Assembly (NCBI GenBank): GCA_949318235.1
Contig: CASGGR010000048.1
Span: 62,001 to 126,000 of the forward strand
Direction of reading: 5' to 3'
DNA length: 64,000 nt
From: Ecdyonurus torrentis
Lineage: Eukaryota; Arthropoda; Insecta; Ephemeroptera; Heptageniidae
A model generated the notes under the pieces. It saw only the letters and a program-made list of their open reading frames with translations. It was not told the DNA's origin and searched no databases. A program made the position numbers and the translations under genes. Positions 24,276-38,531 of the stretch are shown piece by piece. Within the stretch, counting starts at the first letter, position 1; every line of letters begins with the position of its first letter.

Positions 24276-26243
24276 ATGATAAAAATCATACTTTTTACAC
24301 GATTAAAACTAGTTTTGATGATTTCTCAAAAACTAAGAATGCTACAGACATCTTTTTTAACTTAAAACATAGCTTTTTCATTTCTGTACAAAAAAGATGT
24401 CTTGAACTTTTTTGCTCCGACGCATACTTTTTGGGTTATTGACAATTTTAGTTTTCACTCGTCATGTAGCCAAACCTAGTCATAAAACAAAGTTTCTATT
24501 TCAAGAACCAAATGTTATTGAATGATAAAAATCATACTTTTTACACGATAAAAACTAGTTTTGATGATTTCTCAAAAACTAAAAATGCTACAGACATTCA
24601 ATATATCTCAAAACATAGCTTTTTCAATTCTCTACAAAAAAGATGTCTTGAACTTTTTTGCTCCGACGCATACTTTTTGGGTTATTGACAATTTTAGTTA
24701 TCACTCATCATGAAGCCAAACCAAGTCATAAAACAAAGTTTCTATTTCAAGAATTAAATGTTATTGAATAATAAAAATCATACTTTTTACACGATTAAAA
24801 CTAGTTTTGATGATTTCTCAAAAACTAAGAATGCTACAGACATCTTTTTTAACTCAAAACATAGCTTTTTCATTTCTGTACAAAAAAGATGTCTTGAACT
24901 TTTTTGCTCCGACGCATACTTTTTGGGTTATTGACAATTTTAGTTTTCACTCGTCATGTAGCCAAACCTAGTCATAAAACAAAGTTTCTATTTCAAGAAC
25001 CAAATGTTATTGAATGATAAAAATCATACTTTTTACACGATTAAAACTAGTTTTGATGATTTCTCAAAAACTAAAAATGCTACAGACATTCAATATATCT
25101 CAAAACATAGCTTTTTCATTTCTGTACGAAAAAGATGTCTTGAACTTTTTTGCTCCGACGCATACTTTTTGGGTTATTGACAATTTTAGTTTTCACTCGT
25201 CATGTAGCCAAACCTAGTCATAAAACAAAGTTTCTATTTCAAGAATTAAATGTTATTGAATTATAAAAATCATACTTTTTACACGATTAAAACTAGTTTT
25301 GATGATTTCTCAAAAACTAAAAATGCTACAGACATTCAATATATCTCAAAACATAGCTTTTTCAATTCTCTACAAAAAAGATGTCTTGAACTTTTTTGCT
25401 CCGACGCATACTTTTTGGGTTATTGACAATTTTAGTTATCACTCATCATGAAGCCAAACCAAGTCATAAAACAAAGTTTCTATTTCAAGAATTAAATGTT
25501 ATTGAATGATAAAAATCATACTTTTTACACGATTAAAACTAGTTTTGATGATTTCTCAAAAACTAAAAATGCTACAGACATTCAATATATCTCAAAACAT
25601 AGCTTTTTCAATTCTCTACAAAAAAGATGTCTTGAACTTTTTTGCTCCGACGCATACTTTTTGGGTTATTGACAATTTTAGTTTTCACTCGTCATGTAGC
25701 CAAACCTAGTCATAAAACAAAGTTTCTATTTCAAGAACCAAATGTTATTGAATGATAAAAATCATACTTTTTACACGATTAAAACTAGTTTTAATGATTT
25801 CTCAAAAACTAAAAATGCTACAGACATCCAATATAACTCAAAACATAGCTTTTTTAATTGTCTACAAAAAAGATGTCTTGAACTTTTTTGCTCCGACGCA
25901 TACTTTTTGGGTTATTGACAATTTTAGTTATCACTCATCATGTAGCCAAAGCAAGTCATAATACAAAGTTTCAATTTCAAGAATTAAATGTTATTGAATT
26001 ATAAAAATCATACTTTTTACACGATTAAAACTAGTTTTGATGATTTCTCAAAAACTAAAAATGCTACAGACATTCAATATATCTCAAAACATAGCTTTTT
26101 CAATTCTGTACGAAAAAGATGTCTTGAACTTTTTTGCTCCGACGCATACTTTTTGGGTTATTGACAATTTTAGTTTTCACTCGTCATGTAGCCAAACCTA
26201 GTCATAAAACAAAGTTTCTATTTCAAAAATTAAATGTTATTGA
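24276..26243 (+). repeat. Poorly ordered mosaic monomers
   Basis: Eight monomers at 24276, 24522, 24768, 25014, 25260, 25506, 25752 and 25998. Types 3 and 4 relatives alternate. 24522 has the shortened-looking TACACGATAAAAAC (T to A), and 25014 and 25998 carry GTACGAAAAAG. 25752 has TTTTAATGATTTC, a variant later shared with 50335, 51073 and 54270. There is a loose three-monomer (738-bp) rhythm between 24522 and 25260, but no clean tandem period. Confidence 0.72.
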
Positions 26244-26735
26244 ATGATAAAAATCATACTTTTTACACGATTAAAACTAGTTTTGATGATTTCTCAAAAA
26301 CTAAGAATGCTACAGACATTTATTTTAACTTAAAACATAGCTTTTTCAATTCTGTACAAAAAATATGTATTGAACTTTTTTGCTCCGACGCATACTTTTT
26401 AGGTTATTGACAATTTTAGTTTTCACTCGTCATGTAGCCAAACCTAGTCATAAAACAAAGTTTCTATTTCAAGAACCAAATGTTATTGAATGATAAAAAT
26501 CATACTTTTTACACGATTAAAACTAGTTTTGATGATTTCTCAAAAACTAAAAATGCTACAGACATCCAATATAACTCAAAACATAGCTTTTTCAATTTTG
26601 TACAAAAAAGATGTCTTGAACTTTTTTGCTCCGACGCATACTTTTTGGGTTATTGACAATTTTAGTTATCACTCATCATGTAGCCAAACCAAGTCATAAA
26701 ACAAAGTTTCTATTTCAAAAATTAAATGTTATTGA
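26244..26735 (+). repeat. Copy of the 15431-15922 transition monomers
   Basis: 26244 shares GTATTGAAC and TTTTTAGGTTATTG with 15431, and 26490 shares CAATTTTGTAC with 15677. The offset is exactly 10,813 bases. The correspondence continues into the following block. Confidence 0.82.
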
Positions 26736-28455
26736 ATGATAAAAATCATACTTTTTACACGATTAAAACTAGTTTTGATGATTTCTCAAAAACTAAGAAT
26801 GCTACAGACATCTATTTTAACTTAAAACATAGCTTTTTCAATTCTGTACAAAAAAGATGTCTTGAACTTTTTTGCTCCGACGCATACTTTTTGGGTTCTT
26901 GACAATTTTAGTTGTCACTCGTCATTTAGCCAAACCTAGTCATAAAACAAAGTTTCTATTTCAAGAACCAAATGTTATTGAATGATAAAAATTATACTTT
27001 TTACATGATTAAACTAGTTTTGATGATTTCTCAAAAACTAAAAATGCTACAGACATCCAATATAACTTAAAACATAGCTTTTTTAATTGTCTACAAAAAA
27101 GATGTCTTGAACTTTTTTGCTCCGACGCATACTTTTTGGGTTATTGAAAATTTTAGTTATCACTCATCATGTAGCCAAACCAAGTCATAAAACAAAGTTT
27201 CTATTTCAAGAATTAAATGTTATTGAATTATAAAAATCATACTTTTTACACGATTAAAACTAGTTTTGATGATTTCTCAAAAACTAAAAATGCTACAGAC
27301 ATCCAATATAACTCAAAACATAGCTTTTTCAATTCTCTACAAAAAAGATGTCTTGAACTTTTTTGCTCCGATGCATACTTTTTGGGTTATTGACAATTTT
27401 AGTTATCACTCATCATGAAGCTAAACCAAGTCATAAAACAAAGTTTCTATTTCAAGAATTAAATGTTATTGAATGATAAAAATCATACTTTTTACACGAT
27501 TAAAACTAGTTTTGATGATTTCTCAAAAACTAAGAATGCTACAGACTTCTATTTTAACTCAAAACATAGCTTTTTCATTTCTGTACAAAAAAGATGTCTT
27601 GAACTTTTTTGCTCCGACGCATACTTTTTGGGTTATTGACAATTTTAGTTTTCACTCGTCATGTAGCAAAACCTAGTCATAAAACAAAGTTTCCATTTCA
27701 AGAACCAAATGTTATTGAATGATAAAAATCATACTTTTTACACGATTAAAACTAGTTTTGATGATTTCTCAAAAACTAAGAATGCTACAGACATCTATTT
27801 TAACTTAAAACATAGCTTTTTCAATTCTGTACAAAAAAGATGTCTTGAACTTTTTTGCTCCGACGCATACTTTTTGGGTTCTTGACAATTTTAGTTGTCA
27901 CTCGTCATGTAGCCAAACCTAGTCATAAAACAAAGTTTCTATTTCAAGAACCAAATGTTATTGAATGATAAAAATTATACTTTTTACATGATTAAACTAG
28001 TTTTGATGATTTCTCAAAAACTAAAAATGCTACAGACATCCAATATAACTTAAAACATAGCTTTTTTAATTGTCTACAAAAAAGATGTCTTGAACTTTTT
28101 TGCTCCGACGCATACTTTTTGGGTTATTGACAATTTTAGTTATCACTGATCATGTAGCCAAACCAAGTCATAAAACAAAGTTTCTATTTTAAGAATTAAA
28201 TGTTATTGAATTATAAAAATCATACTTTTTACACGATTAAAACTAGTTTTGATGATTTCTCAAAAACTTAAAATGCTACAGACATTCATAATATCTCAAA
28301 ACATAGCTATTTCAATTCTGTACAAAAAAGATGTCTTGAACTTTTTTGCTCCGACGCATACTTTTTGGGTTATTGACAATTTTAGTTTTCACTCGTCATG
28401 TAGCCAAACCTAGTCATAAAACAAAGTTTCTATTTCAAGAAACAAATATTATTGA
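26736..28455 (+). repeat. Leading part of the 13-mer HOR (7 monomers)
   Basis: Monomers at 26736, 26982, 27227, 27473, 27719, 27965 and 28210. Rare markers GTCATTTAGCC (26736), TTATTGAAAATTTTAG (26982), GAAGCTAAACC (27227), GACTTCTATTTTAAC (27473), CACTGATCATG (27965) and ACTTAAAATGC with TTCATAATATC (28210) all recur 3,195 bases later. The first six monomers are relatives of the 15923-17394 series. Confidence 0.87.
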
Positions 28456-31400
28456 ATGATAAAAATCATACTTTTTACACGATTAAAACTAGTTTTGATG
28501 ATTTCTCAAAAACTAAAAATGCTACAGACATCCAATATAACTCAAAACATAGCTTTTTTAATTGTCTACAAAAAAGATGTCTTGAACTTTTTTCTCCGAC
28601 GCATACTTTTTGGGTTATTGACAATTTTAGTTATCACTCATCATGTAGCCAAACCAAGTCATAAAACAAAGTTTCTATTTCAAGAATTAAATGTTATTGA
28701 ATTATAAAAATCATACTTTTTACACGATTAAAACTAGTTTTGATGATTTCTCAAAAACTAAAAATGCTACAGACATTCAATATATCTCAAAACATAGCTT
28801 TTTCAATTCTGTACAAAAAAGATGTCTTGAACTTTTTTGCTCCGACGCATACTTTTTGGGTTATTGACAATTTTAGTTATCACTCATCATGTAGCCAAAC
28901 CAAGACATAAAACAAAGTTTCTATTTCAAAAATTAAATGTTATTGAATGATAAAAATCATACTTTTTACACGATTAAAACTAGTTTTGATGATTTCTCAA
29001 AAACTAAGAATGCTACAGACATTTATTTTAACTTAAAACATAGCTTTTTCAATTCTGTACAAAAAAGATGTCTTGAACTTTTTTGCTCCGACGCATACTT
29101 TTTGGGTTATTGACAATTTTAGTTTTCACTCGTCATGTAGCCAAACCTAGTCATAAAACAAAGTTTCTATTTCAAGAAACAAATGTTATTGAATGATAAA
29201 AATCATACTTTTTACACGATTAAAACTAGTTTTGATGATTTCTCAAAAACTAAAAATGCTACAGACATTCAATATAACTCAAAACATAGCTTTTTTAATT
29301 GTCTACAAAAAAAATGTCTTGAACTTTATTGCTCCGACGCATACTTTTTGGGTAAATGACAATTTTAGTTATCACTCATCATGTAGCCAAACCAAGTCAT
29401 AAAACAAAGTTTCTATTTCAAGAATTAAATGTTATTGAATTATAAAAATCATACTTTTTACACGATTAAAACTAGTTTTGATGATTTCTCAAAAACTAAA
29501 AATGCTACAGACATTCAATATATCTCAAAACATAGCTTTTTCAATTCTGTACGAAAAAGATGTCTTGAACTTTTTTGCTCCGACGCATACTTTTTGGGTT
29601 ATTGACAATTTTAGTTTTCACTCGTCATGTAGCCAAACCTAGTCATAAAACAAAGTTTCTATTTCAAAAAACAAATGTTATTGAATGATAAAAATCATAC
29701 TTTTTACACGATTAAAACTAGTTTTGATGATTTCTCAAAAACTAAAAATGCTACAGACATCCAATATAACTCAAAACATAGCTTTTTCAATTCTCTACAA
29801 AAAAGATGTCTTGAACTTTTTTGCTCCGACGCATACTTTTTGGGTTATTGACAATTTTAGTTATCACTCATCATGAAGCCAAACCAAGTCATAAAACAAA
29901 GTTTCTATTTCAAGAATTAAATGTTATTGAATAATAAAAATCATACTTTTTACACGGTTAAAACTAGTTTTGATGATTTCTCAAAAACTAAGAATGCTAC
30001 AGACATCTATTTTAACTTAAAACATAGCTTTTTCAATTCTGTACAAAAAAGATGTCTTGAACTTTTTTGCTCCGACGCATACTTTTTGGGTTCTTGACAA
30101 TTTTAGTTGTCACTCGTCATTTAGCCAAACCTAGTCATAAAACAAAGTTTCTATTTCAAGAACCAAATGTTATTGAATGATAAAAATTATACTTTTTACA
30201 TGATTAAACTAGTTTTGATGATTTCTCAAAAACTAAAAATGCTACAGACATCCAATATAACTTAAAACATAGCTTTTTTAATTGTCTACAAAAAAGATGT
30301 CTTGAACTTTTTTGCTCCGACGCATACTTTTTGGGTTATTGAAAATTTTAGTTATCACTCATCATGTAGCCAAACCAAGTCATAAAACAAAGTTTCTATT
30401 TCAAGAATTAAATGTTATTGAATTATAAAAATCATACTTTTTACACGATTAAAACTAGTTTTGATGATTTCTCAAAAACTAAAAATGCTACAGACATCCA
30501 ATATAACTCAAAACATAGCTTTTTCAATTCTCTACAAAAAAGATGTCTTGAACTTTTTTGCTCCGATGCATACTTTTTGGGTTATTGACAATTTTAGTTA
30601 TCACTCATCATGAAGCTAAACCAAGTCATAAAACAAAGTTTCTATTTCAAGAATTAAATGTTATTGAATGATAAAAATCATACTTTTTACACGATTAAAA
30701 CTAGTTTTGATGATTTCTCAAAAACTAAGAATGCTACAGACTTCTATTTTAACTCAAAACATAGCTTTTTCATTTCTGTACAAAAAAGATGTCTTGAACT
30801 TTTTTGCTCCGACGCATACTTTTTGGGTTATTGACAATTTTAGTTTTCACTCGTCATGTAGCAAAACCTAGTCATAAAACAAAGTTTCCATTTCAAGAAC
30901 CAAATGTTATTGAATGATAAAAATCATACTTTTTACACGATTAAAACTAGTTTTGATGATTTCTCAAAAACTAAGAATGCTACAGACATCTATTTTAACT
31001 TAAAACATAGCTTTTTCAATTCTGTACAAAAAAGATGTCTTGAACTTTTTTGCTCCGACGCATACTTTTTGGGTTCTTGACAATTTTAGTTGTCACTCGT
31101 CATGTAGCCAAACCTAGTCATAAAACAAAGTTTCTATTTCAAGAACCAAATGTTATTGAATGATAAAAATTATACTTTTTACATGATTAAACTAGTTTTG
31201 ATGATTTCTCAAAAACTAAAAATGCTACAGACATCCAATATAACTTAAAACATAGCTTTTTTAATTGTCTACAAAAAAGATGTCTTGAACTTTTTTGCTC
31301 CGACGCATACTTTTTGGGTTATTGACAATTTTAGTTATCACTGATCATGTAGCCAAACCAAGTCATAAAACAAAGTTTCTATTTTAAGAATTAAATGTTA

Positions 31401-31650
31401 TTGAATTATAAAAATCATACTTTTTACACGATTAAAACTAGTTTTGATGATTTCTCAAAAACTTAAAATGCTACAGACATTCATAATATCTCAAAACATA
31501 GCTATTTCAATTCTGTACAAAAAAGATGTCTTGAACTTTTTTGCTCCGACGCATACTTTTTGGGTTATTGACAATTTTAGTTTTCACTCGTCATGTAGCC
31601 AAACCTAGTCATAAAACAAAGTTTCTATTTCAAGAAACAAATATTATTGA
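28456..31650 (+). repeat. 3,195-bp 13-mer HOR
   Basis: Monomers at 28456 (245-bp class), 28701, 28947, 29193, 29439, 29685, 29931, 30177, 30422, 30668, 30914, 31160 and 31405. Thirteen monomers minus three bases give 3,195 bp. 28701 carries CCAAGACATAAAAC and 29193 carries GGGTAAATGAC with AAAAAAAATG. The monomer at 29931 starts with the CACGGTTAAAAC of the unit-end type (33126, 36812) but ends with the GTCATTTAGCC of 26736, marking the duplication junction. Confidence 0.9.
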
Positions 31651-34600
31651 ATGATAAAAATCATACTTTTTACACGATTAAAACTAGTTTTGATGATTTC
31701 TCAAAAACTAAAAATGCTACAGACATCCAATATAACTCAAAACATAGCTTTTTTAATTGTCTACAAAAAAGATGTCTTGAACTTTTTTCTCCGACGCATA
31801 CTTTTTGGGTTATTGACAATTTTAGTTATCACTCATCATGTAGCCAAACCAAGTCATAAAACAAAGTTTCTATTTCAAGAATTAAATGTTATTGAATTAT
31901 AAAAATCATACTTTTTACACGATTAAAACTAGTTTTGATGATTTCTCAAAAACTAAAAATGCTACAGACATTCAATATATCTCAAAACATAGCTTTTTCA
32001 ATTCTGTACAAAAAAGATGTCTTGAACTTTTTTGCTCCGACGCATACTTTTTGGGTTATTGACAATTTTAGTTATCACTCATCATGTAGCCAAACCAAGA
32101 CATAAAACAAAGTTTCTATTTCAAAAATTAAATGTTATTGAATGATAAAAATCATACTTTTTACACGATTAAAACTAGTTTTGATGATTTCTCAAAAACT
32201 AAGAATGCTACAGACATTTATTTTAACTTAAAACATAGCTTTTTCAATTCTGTACAAAAAAGATGTCTTGAACTTTTTTGCTCCGACGCATACTTTTTGG
32301 GTTATTGACAATTTTAGTTTTCACTCGTCATGTAGCCAAACCTAGTCATAAAACAAAGTTTCTATTTCAAGAAACAAATGTTATTGAATGATAAAAATCA
32401 TACTTTTTACACGATTAAAACTAGTTTTGATGATTTCTCAAAAACTAAAAATGCTACAGACATTCAATATAACTCAAAACATAGCTTTTTTAATTGTCTA
32501 CAAAAAAAATGTCTTGAACTTTATTGCTCCGACGCATACTTTTTGGGTAAATGACAATTTTAGTTATCACTCATCATGTAGCCAAACCAAGTCATAAAAC
32601 AAAGTTTCTATTTCAAGAATTAAATGTTATTGAATTATAAAAATCATACTTTTTACACGATTAAAACTAGTTTTGATGATTTCTCAAAAACTAAAAATGC
32701 TACAGACATTCAATATATCTCAAAACATAGCTTTTTCAATTCTGTACGAAAAAGATGTCTTGAACTTTTTTGCTCCGACGCATACTTTTTGGGTTATTGA
32801 CAATTTTAGTTTTCACTCGTCATGTAGCCAAACCTAGTCATAAAACAAAGTTTCTATTTCAAAAAACAAATGTTATTGAATGATAAAAATCATACTTTTT
32901 ACACGATTAAAACTAGTTTTGATGATTTCTCAAAAACTAAAAATGCTACAGACATCCAATATAACTCAAAACATAGCTTTTTCAATTCTCTACAAAAAAG
33001 ATGTCTTGAACTTTTTTGCTCCGACGCATACTTTTTGGGTTATTGACAATTTTAGTTATCACTCATCATGAAGCCAAACCAAGTCATAAAACAAAGTTTC
33101 TATTTCAAGAATTAAATGTTATTGAATAATAAAAATCATACTTTTTACACGGTTAAAACTAGTTTTGATGATTTCTCAAAAACTAAGAATGCTACAGACA
33201 TCTATTTTAACTTAAAACATAGCTTTTTCAATTCTGTACAAAAAAGATGTCTTGAACTTTTTTGCTCCGACGCATACTTTTTGGGTTCTTGACAATTTTA
33301 GTTGTCACTCGTCATGTAGCCAAACCTAGTCATAAAACAAAGTTTCTATTTCAAGAACCAAATGTTGTTGAATGATAAAAATTATACTTTTTACATGATT
33401 AAACTAGTTTTGATGATTTCTCAAAAACTAAAAATGCTACAGACATCCAATATAACTTTAAACATAGCTTTTTTAATTGTCTACAAAAAAGATGTCTTGA
33501 ACTTTTTTGCTCCGACGCATACTTTTTGGGTTATTGACAATTTTAGTTATCACTCATCATGTAGCCAAACCAAGTCATAAAACAAAGTTTCTATTTCAAG
33601 AATTAAATGTTATTGAATTATAAAAATCATACTTTTTACACGATTAAAACTAGTTTTGATGATTTCTCAAAAACTAAAAATGCTACAGACAATCAATATA
33701 TCTCAAAACATAGCTATTTCAATTCTGTACAAAAAAGATGTCTTGAACTTTTTTGCTCCGACGCATACTTTTTGGGTTATTGACAATTTTAGTTTTCACT
33801 CGTCATGTAGCCAAACCTAGTCATAAAACAAAGTTTCTATTTCAAGAAACAAATATTATTGAATGATAAAAATCATACTTTTTACACGATTAAAACTAGT
33901 TTTGATGATTTCTCAAAAACTAAAAATGCTACAGACATCCAATATAACTCAAAACATAGCTTTTTTAATTGTCTACAAAAAAGATGTCTTGAACTTTTTT
34001 CTCCGACGCATACTTTTTGGGTTATTGACAATTTTAGTTATCACTCATCATGTAGCCAAACCAAGTCATAAAACAAAGTTTCTATTTCAAGAATTAAATG
34101 TTATTGAATTATAAAAATCATACTTTTTACACGATTAAAACTAGTTTTGATGATTTCTCAAAAACTAAAAATGCTACAGACATCCAATATAACTCAAAAC
34201 ATAGCTTTTTCAATTCTCTACAAAAAAGATGTCTTGAACTTTTTTGCTCCGATGCATACTTTTTGGGTTATTGACAATTTTAGTTATCACTCATCATGAA
34301 GCTAAACCAAGTCATAAAACAAAGTTTCTATTTCAAGAATTAAATGTTATTGAATGATAAAAATCATACTTTTTACACGATTAAAACTAGTTTTGATGAT
34401 TTCTCAAAAACTAAGAATGCTACAGACTTCTATTTTAACTCAAAACATAGCTTTTTCATTTCTGTACAAAAAAGATGTCTTGAACTTTTTTGCTCCGACG
34501 CATACTTTTTGGGTTATTGACAATTTTAGTTTTCACTCGTCATGTAGCAAAACCTAGTCATAAAACAAAGTTTCCATTTCAAGAACCAAATGTTATTGAA

Positions 34601-35336
34601 TGATAAAAATCATACTTTTTACACGATTAAAACTAGTTTTGATGATTTCTCAAAAACTAAGAATGCTACAGACATCTATTTTAACTTAAAACATAGCTTT
34701 TTCAATTCTGTACAAAAAAGATGTCTTGAACTTTTTTGCTCCGACGCATACTTTTTGGGTTCTTGACAATTTTAGTTGTCACTCGTCATGTAGCCAAACC
34801 TAGTCATAAAACAAAGTTTCTATTTCAAGAACCAAATGTTATTGAATGATAAAAATTATACTTTTTACATGATTAAACTAGTTTTGATGATTTCTCAAAA
34901 ACTAAAAATGCTACAGACATCCAATATAACTTAAAACATAGCTTTTTTAATTGTCTACAAAAAAGATGTCTTGAACTTTTTTGCTCCGACGCATACTTTT
35001 TGGGTTATTGACAATTTTAGTTATCACTGATCATGTAGCCAAACCAAGTCATAAAACAAAGTTTCTATTTTAAGAATTAAATGTTATTGAATTATAAAAA
35101 TCATACTTTTTACACGATTAAAACTAGTTTTGATGATTTCTCAAAAACTTAAAATGCTACAGACATTCATAATATCTCAAAACATAGCTATTTCAATTCT
35201 GTACAAAAAAGATGTCTTGAACTTTTTTGCTCCGACGCATACTTTTTGGGTTATTGACAATTTTAGTTTTCACTCGTCATGTAGCCAAACCTAGTCATAA
35301 AACAAAGTTTCTATTTCAAGAAACAAATATTATTGA
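31651..35336 (+). repeat. 3,686-bp 15-mer HOR, copy 1
   Basis: Monomers at 31651, 31896, 32142, 32388, 32634, 32880, 33126, 33372, 33617, 33863, 34108, 34354, 34600, 34846 and 35091. Same series as the 13-mer, but two additional monomers (33617 and 33863) sit between the A-deletion monomer and the CTCCGATGC monomer. 33372 also has AAATGTTGTTGAATG and ATAACTTTAAAC, absent from the 13-mer. Confidence 0.9.
33617..34107 (+). repeat. Two-monomer gain converting 13-mer to 15-mer
   Basis: A monomer with GACAATCAATATATC and AGCTATTTC (33617) followed by a 245-bp class monomer (33863). Their 491 bp equals exactly the difference between the 3,686-bp and 3,195-bp periods. The pair recurs at 37303 and 37549, in both cases leading with the tail AAACAAATATT before the 245-bp monomer. 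Confidence 0.87.
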
Positions 35337-37548
35337 ATGATAAAAATCATACTTTTTACACGATTAAAACTAGTTTTGATGATTTCTCAAAAACTAAAAA
35401 TGCTACAGACATCCAATATAACTCAAAACATAGCTTTTTTAATTGTCTACAAAAAAGATGTCTTGAACTTTTTTCTCCGACGCATACTTTTTGGGTTATT
35501 GACAATTTTAGTTATCACTCATCATGTAGCCAAACCAAGTCATAAAACAAAGTTTCTATTTCAAGAATTAAATGTTATTGAATTATAAAAATCATACTTT
35601 TTACACGATTAAAACTAGTTTTGATGATTTCTCAAAAACTAAAAATGCTACAGACATTCAATATATCTCAAAACATAGCTTTTTCAATTCTGTACAAAAA
35701 AGATGTCTTGAACTTTTTTGCTCCGACGCATACTTTTTGGGTTATTGACAATTTTAGTTATCACTCATCATGTAGCCAAACCAAGACATAAAACAAAGTT
35801 TCTATTTCAAAAATTAAATGTTATTGAATGATAAAAATCATACTTTTTACACGATTAAAACTAGTTTTGATGATTTCTCAAAAACTAAGAATGCTACAGA
35901 CATTTATTTTAACTTAAAACATAGCTTTTTCAATTCTGTACAAAAAAGATGTCTTGAACTTTTTTGCTCCGACGCATACTTTTTGGGTTATTGACAATTT
36001 TAGTTTTCACTCGTCATGTAGCCAAACCTAGTCATAAAACAAAGTTTCTATTTCAAGAAACAAATGTTATTGAATGATAAAAATCATACTTTTTACACGA
36101 TTAAAACTAGTTTTGATGATTTCTCAAAAACTAAAAATGCTACAGACATTCAATATAACTCAAAACATAGCTTTTTTAATTGTCTACAAAAAAAATGTCT
36201 TGAACTTTATTGCTCCGACGCATACTTTTTGGGTAAATGACAATTTTAGTTATCACTCATCATGTAGCCAAACCAAGTCATAAAACAAAGTTTCTATTTC
36301 AAGAATTAAATGTTATTGAATTATAAAAATCATACTTTTTACACGATTAAAACTAGTTTTGATGATTTCTCAAAAACTAAAAATGCTACAGACATTCAAT
36401 ATATCTCAAAACATAGCTTTTTCAATTCTGTACGAAAAAGATGTCTTGAACTTTTTTGCTCCGACGCATACTTTTTGGGTTATTGACAATTTTAGTTTTC
36501 ACTCGTCATGTAGCCAAACCTAGTCATAAAACAAAGTTTCTATTTCAAAAAACAAATGTTATTGAATGATAAAAATCATACTTTTTACACGATTAAAACT
36601 AGTTTTGATGATTTCTCAAAAACTAAAAATGCTACAGACATCCAATATAACTCAAAACATAGCTTTTTCAATTCTCTACAAAAAAGATGTCTTGAACTTT
36701 TTTGCTCCGACGCATACTTTTTGGGTTATTGACAATTTTAGTTATCACTCATCATGAAGCCAAACCAAGTCATAAAACAAAGTTTCTATTTCAAGAATTA
36801 AATGTTATTGAATAATAAAAATCATACTTTTTACACGGTTAAAACTAGTTTTGATGATTTCTCAAAAACTAAGAATGCTACAGACATCTATTTTAACTTA
36901 AAACATAGCTTTTTCAATTCTGTACAAAAAAGATGTCTTGAACTTTTTTGCTCCGACGCATACTTTTTGGGTTCTTGACAATTTTAGTTGTCACTCGTCA
37001 TGTAGCCAAACCTAGTCATAAAACAAAGTTTCTATTTCAAGAACCAAATGTTGTTGAATGATAAAAATTATACTTTTTACATGATTAAACTAGTTTTGAT
37101 GATTTCTCAAAAACTAAAAATGCTACAGACATCCAATATAACTTTAAACATAGCTTTTTTAATTGTCTACAAAAAAGATGTCTTGAACTTTTTTGCTCCG
37201 ACGCATACTTTTTGGGTTATTGACAATTTTAGTTATCACTCATCATGTAGCCAAACCAAGTCATAAAACAAAGTTTCTATTTCAAGAATTAAATGTTATT
37301 GAATTATAAAAATCATACTTTTTACACGATTAAAACTAGTTTTGATGATTTCTCAAAAACTAAAAATGCTACAGACAATCAATATATCTCAAAACATAGC
37401 TATTTCAATTCTGTACAAAAAAGATGTCTTGAACTTTTTTGCTCCGACGCATACTTTTTGGGTTATTGACAATTTTAGTTTTCACTCGTCATGTAGCCAA
37501 ACCTAGTCATAAAACAAAGTTTCTATTTCAAGAAACAAATATTATTGA
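35337..37548 (+). repeat. 15-mer HOR, copy 2, truncated after nine monomers
   Basis: Monomers at 35337, 35582, 35828, 36074, 36320, 36566, 36812, 37058 and 37303, in register with 31651-33862 and with matching markers (AAGACATAAAAC, CACGGTTAAAAC, TTGTTGAATG, TAACTTTAAAC). After the next 245-bp monomer (37549) the series switches to types 9, 10 and 11. Confidence 0.89.
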
Positions 37549-38531
37549 ATGATAAAAATCATACTTTTTACACGATTAAAACTAGTTTTGATGATTTCTC
37601 AAAAACTAAAAATGCTACAGACATCCAATATAACTCAAAACATAGCTTTTTTAATTGTCTACAAAAAAGATGTCTTGAACTTTTTTCTCCGACGCATACT
37701 TTTTGGGTTATTGACAATTTTAGTTATCACTCATCATGTAGCCAAACCAAGTCATAAAACAAAGTTTCTATTTCAAGAATTAAATGTTATTGAATTATAA
37801 AAATCATACTTTTTACACGATTAAAACTAGTTTTGATGATTTCTCAAAAACTAAAAATGCTACAGACATTCAATATATCTCAAAACATAGTTTTTTCAAT
37901 TCTGTACAAAAAAGATGTCTTGAACTTTTTTGCTCCGACGCATACTTTTTGGGTTATTGACAATTTTAGTTATCACTCATCATGTAGCCAAACCAAGACA
38001 TAAAACAAAGTTTCTATTTCAAAAATTAAATGTTATTGAATGATAAAAATCATACTTTTTACACGATTAAAACTAGTTTTGATGATTTCTCAAAAACTAA
38101 GAATGCTACAGACATTTATTTTAAATTAAAACATAGCTTTTTCAATTCTGTACAAAAAAGATGTCTTGAACTTTTTTGCTCCGACGCATACTTTTTGGGT
38201 TATTGACAATTTTAGTTTTCACTCGTCATGTAGCCAAACCTAGTCATAAAACAAAGTTTCTATTTCAAGAAACAAATGTTATTGAATGATAAAAATCATA
38301 CTTTTTACACGATTAAAACTAGTTTTGATGATTTCTCAAAAACTAAAAATGCTACAGACATTCAATATAACTCAAAACATAGCTTTTTTAATTGTCTACA
38401 AAAAAAATGTCTTGAACTTTATTGCTCCGACGCATACTTTTTGGGTAAATGACAATTTTAGTTATCACTCATCATGTAGCCAAACCAAGTCATAAAACAA
38501 AGTTTCTATTTCAAGAATTAAATGTTATTGA

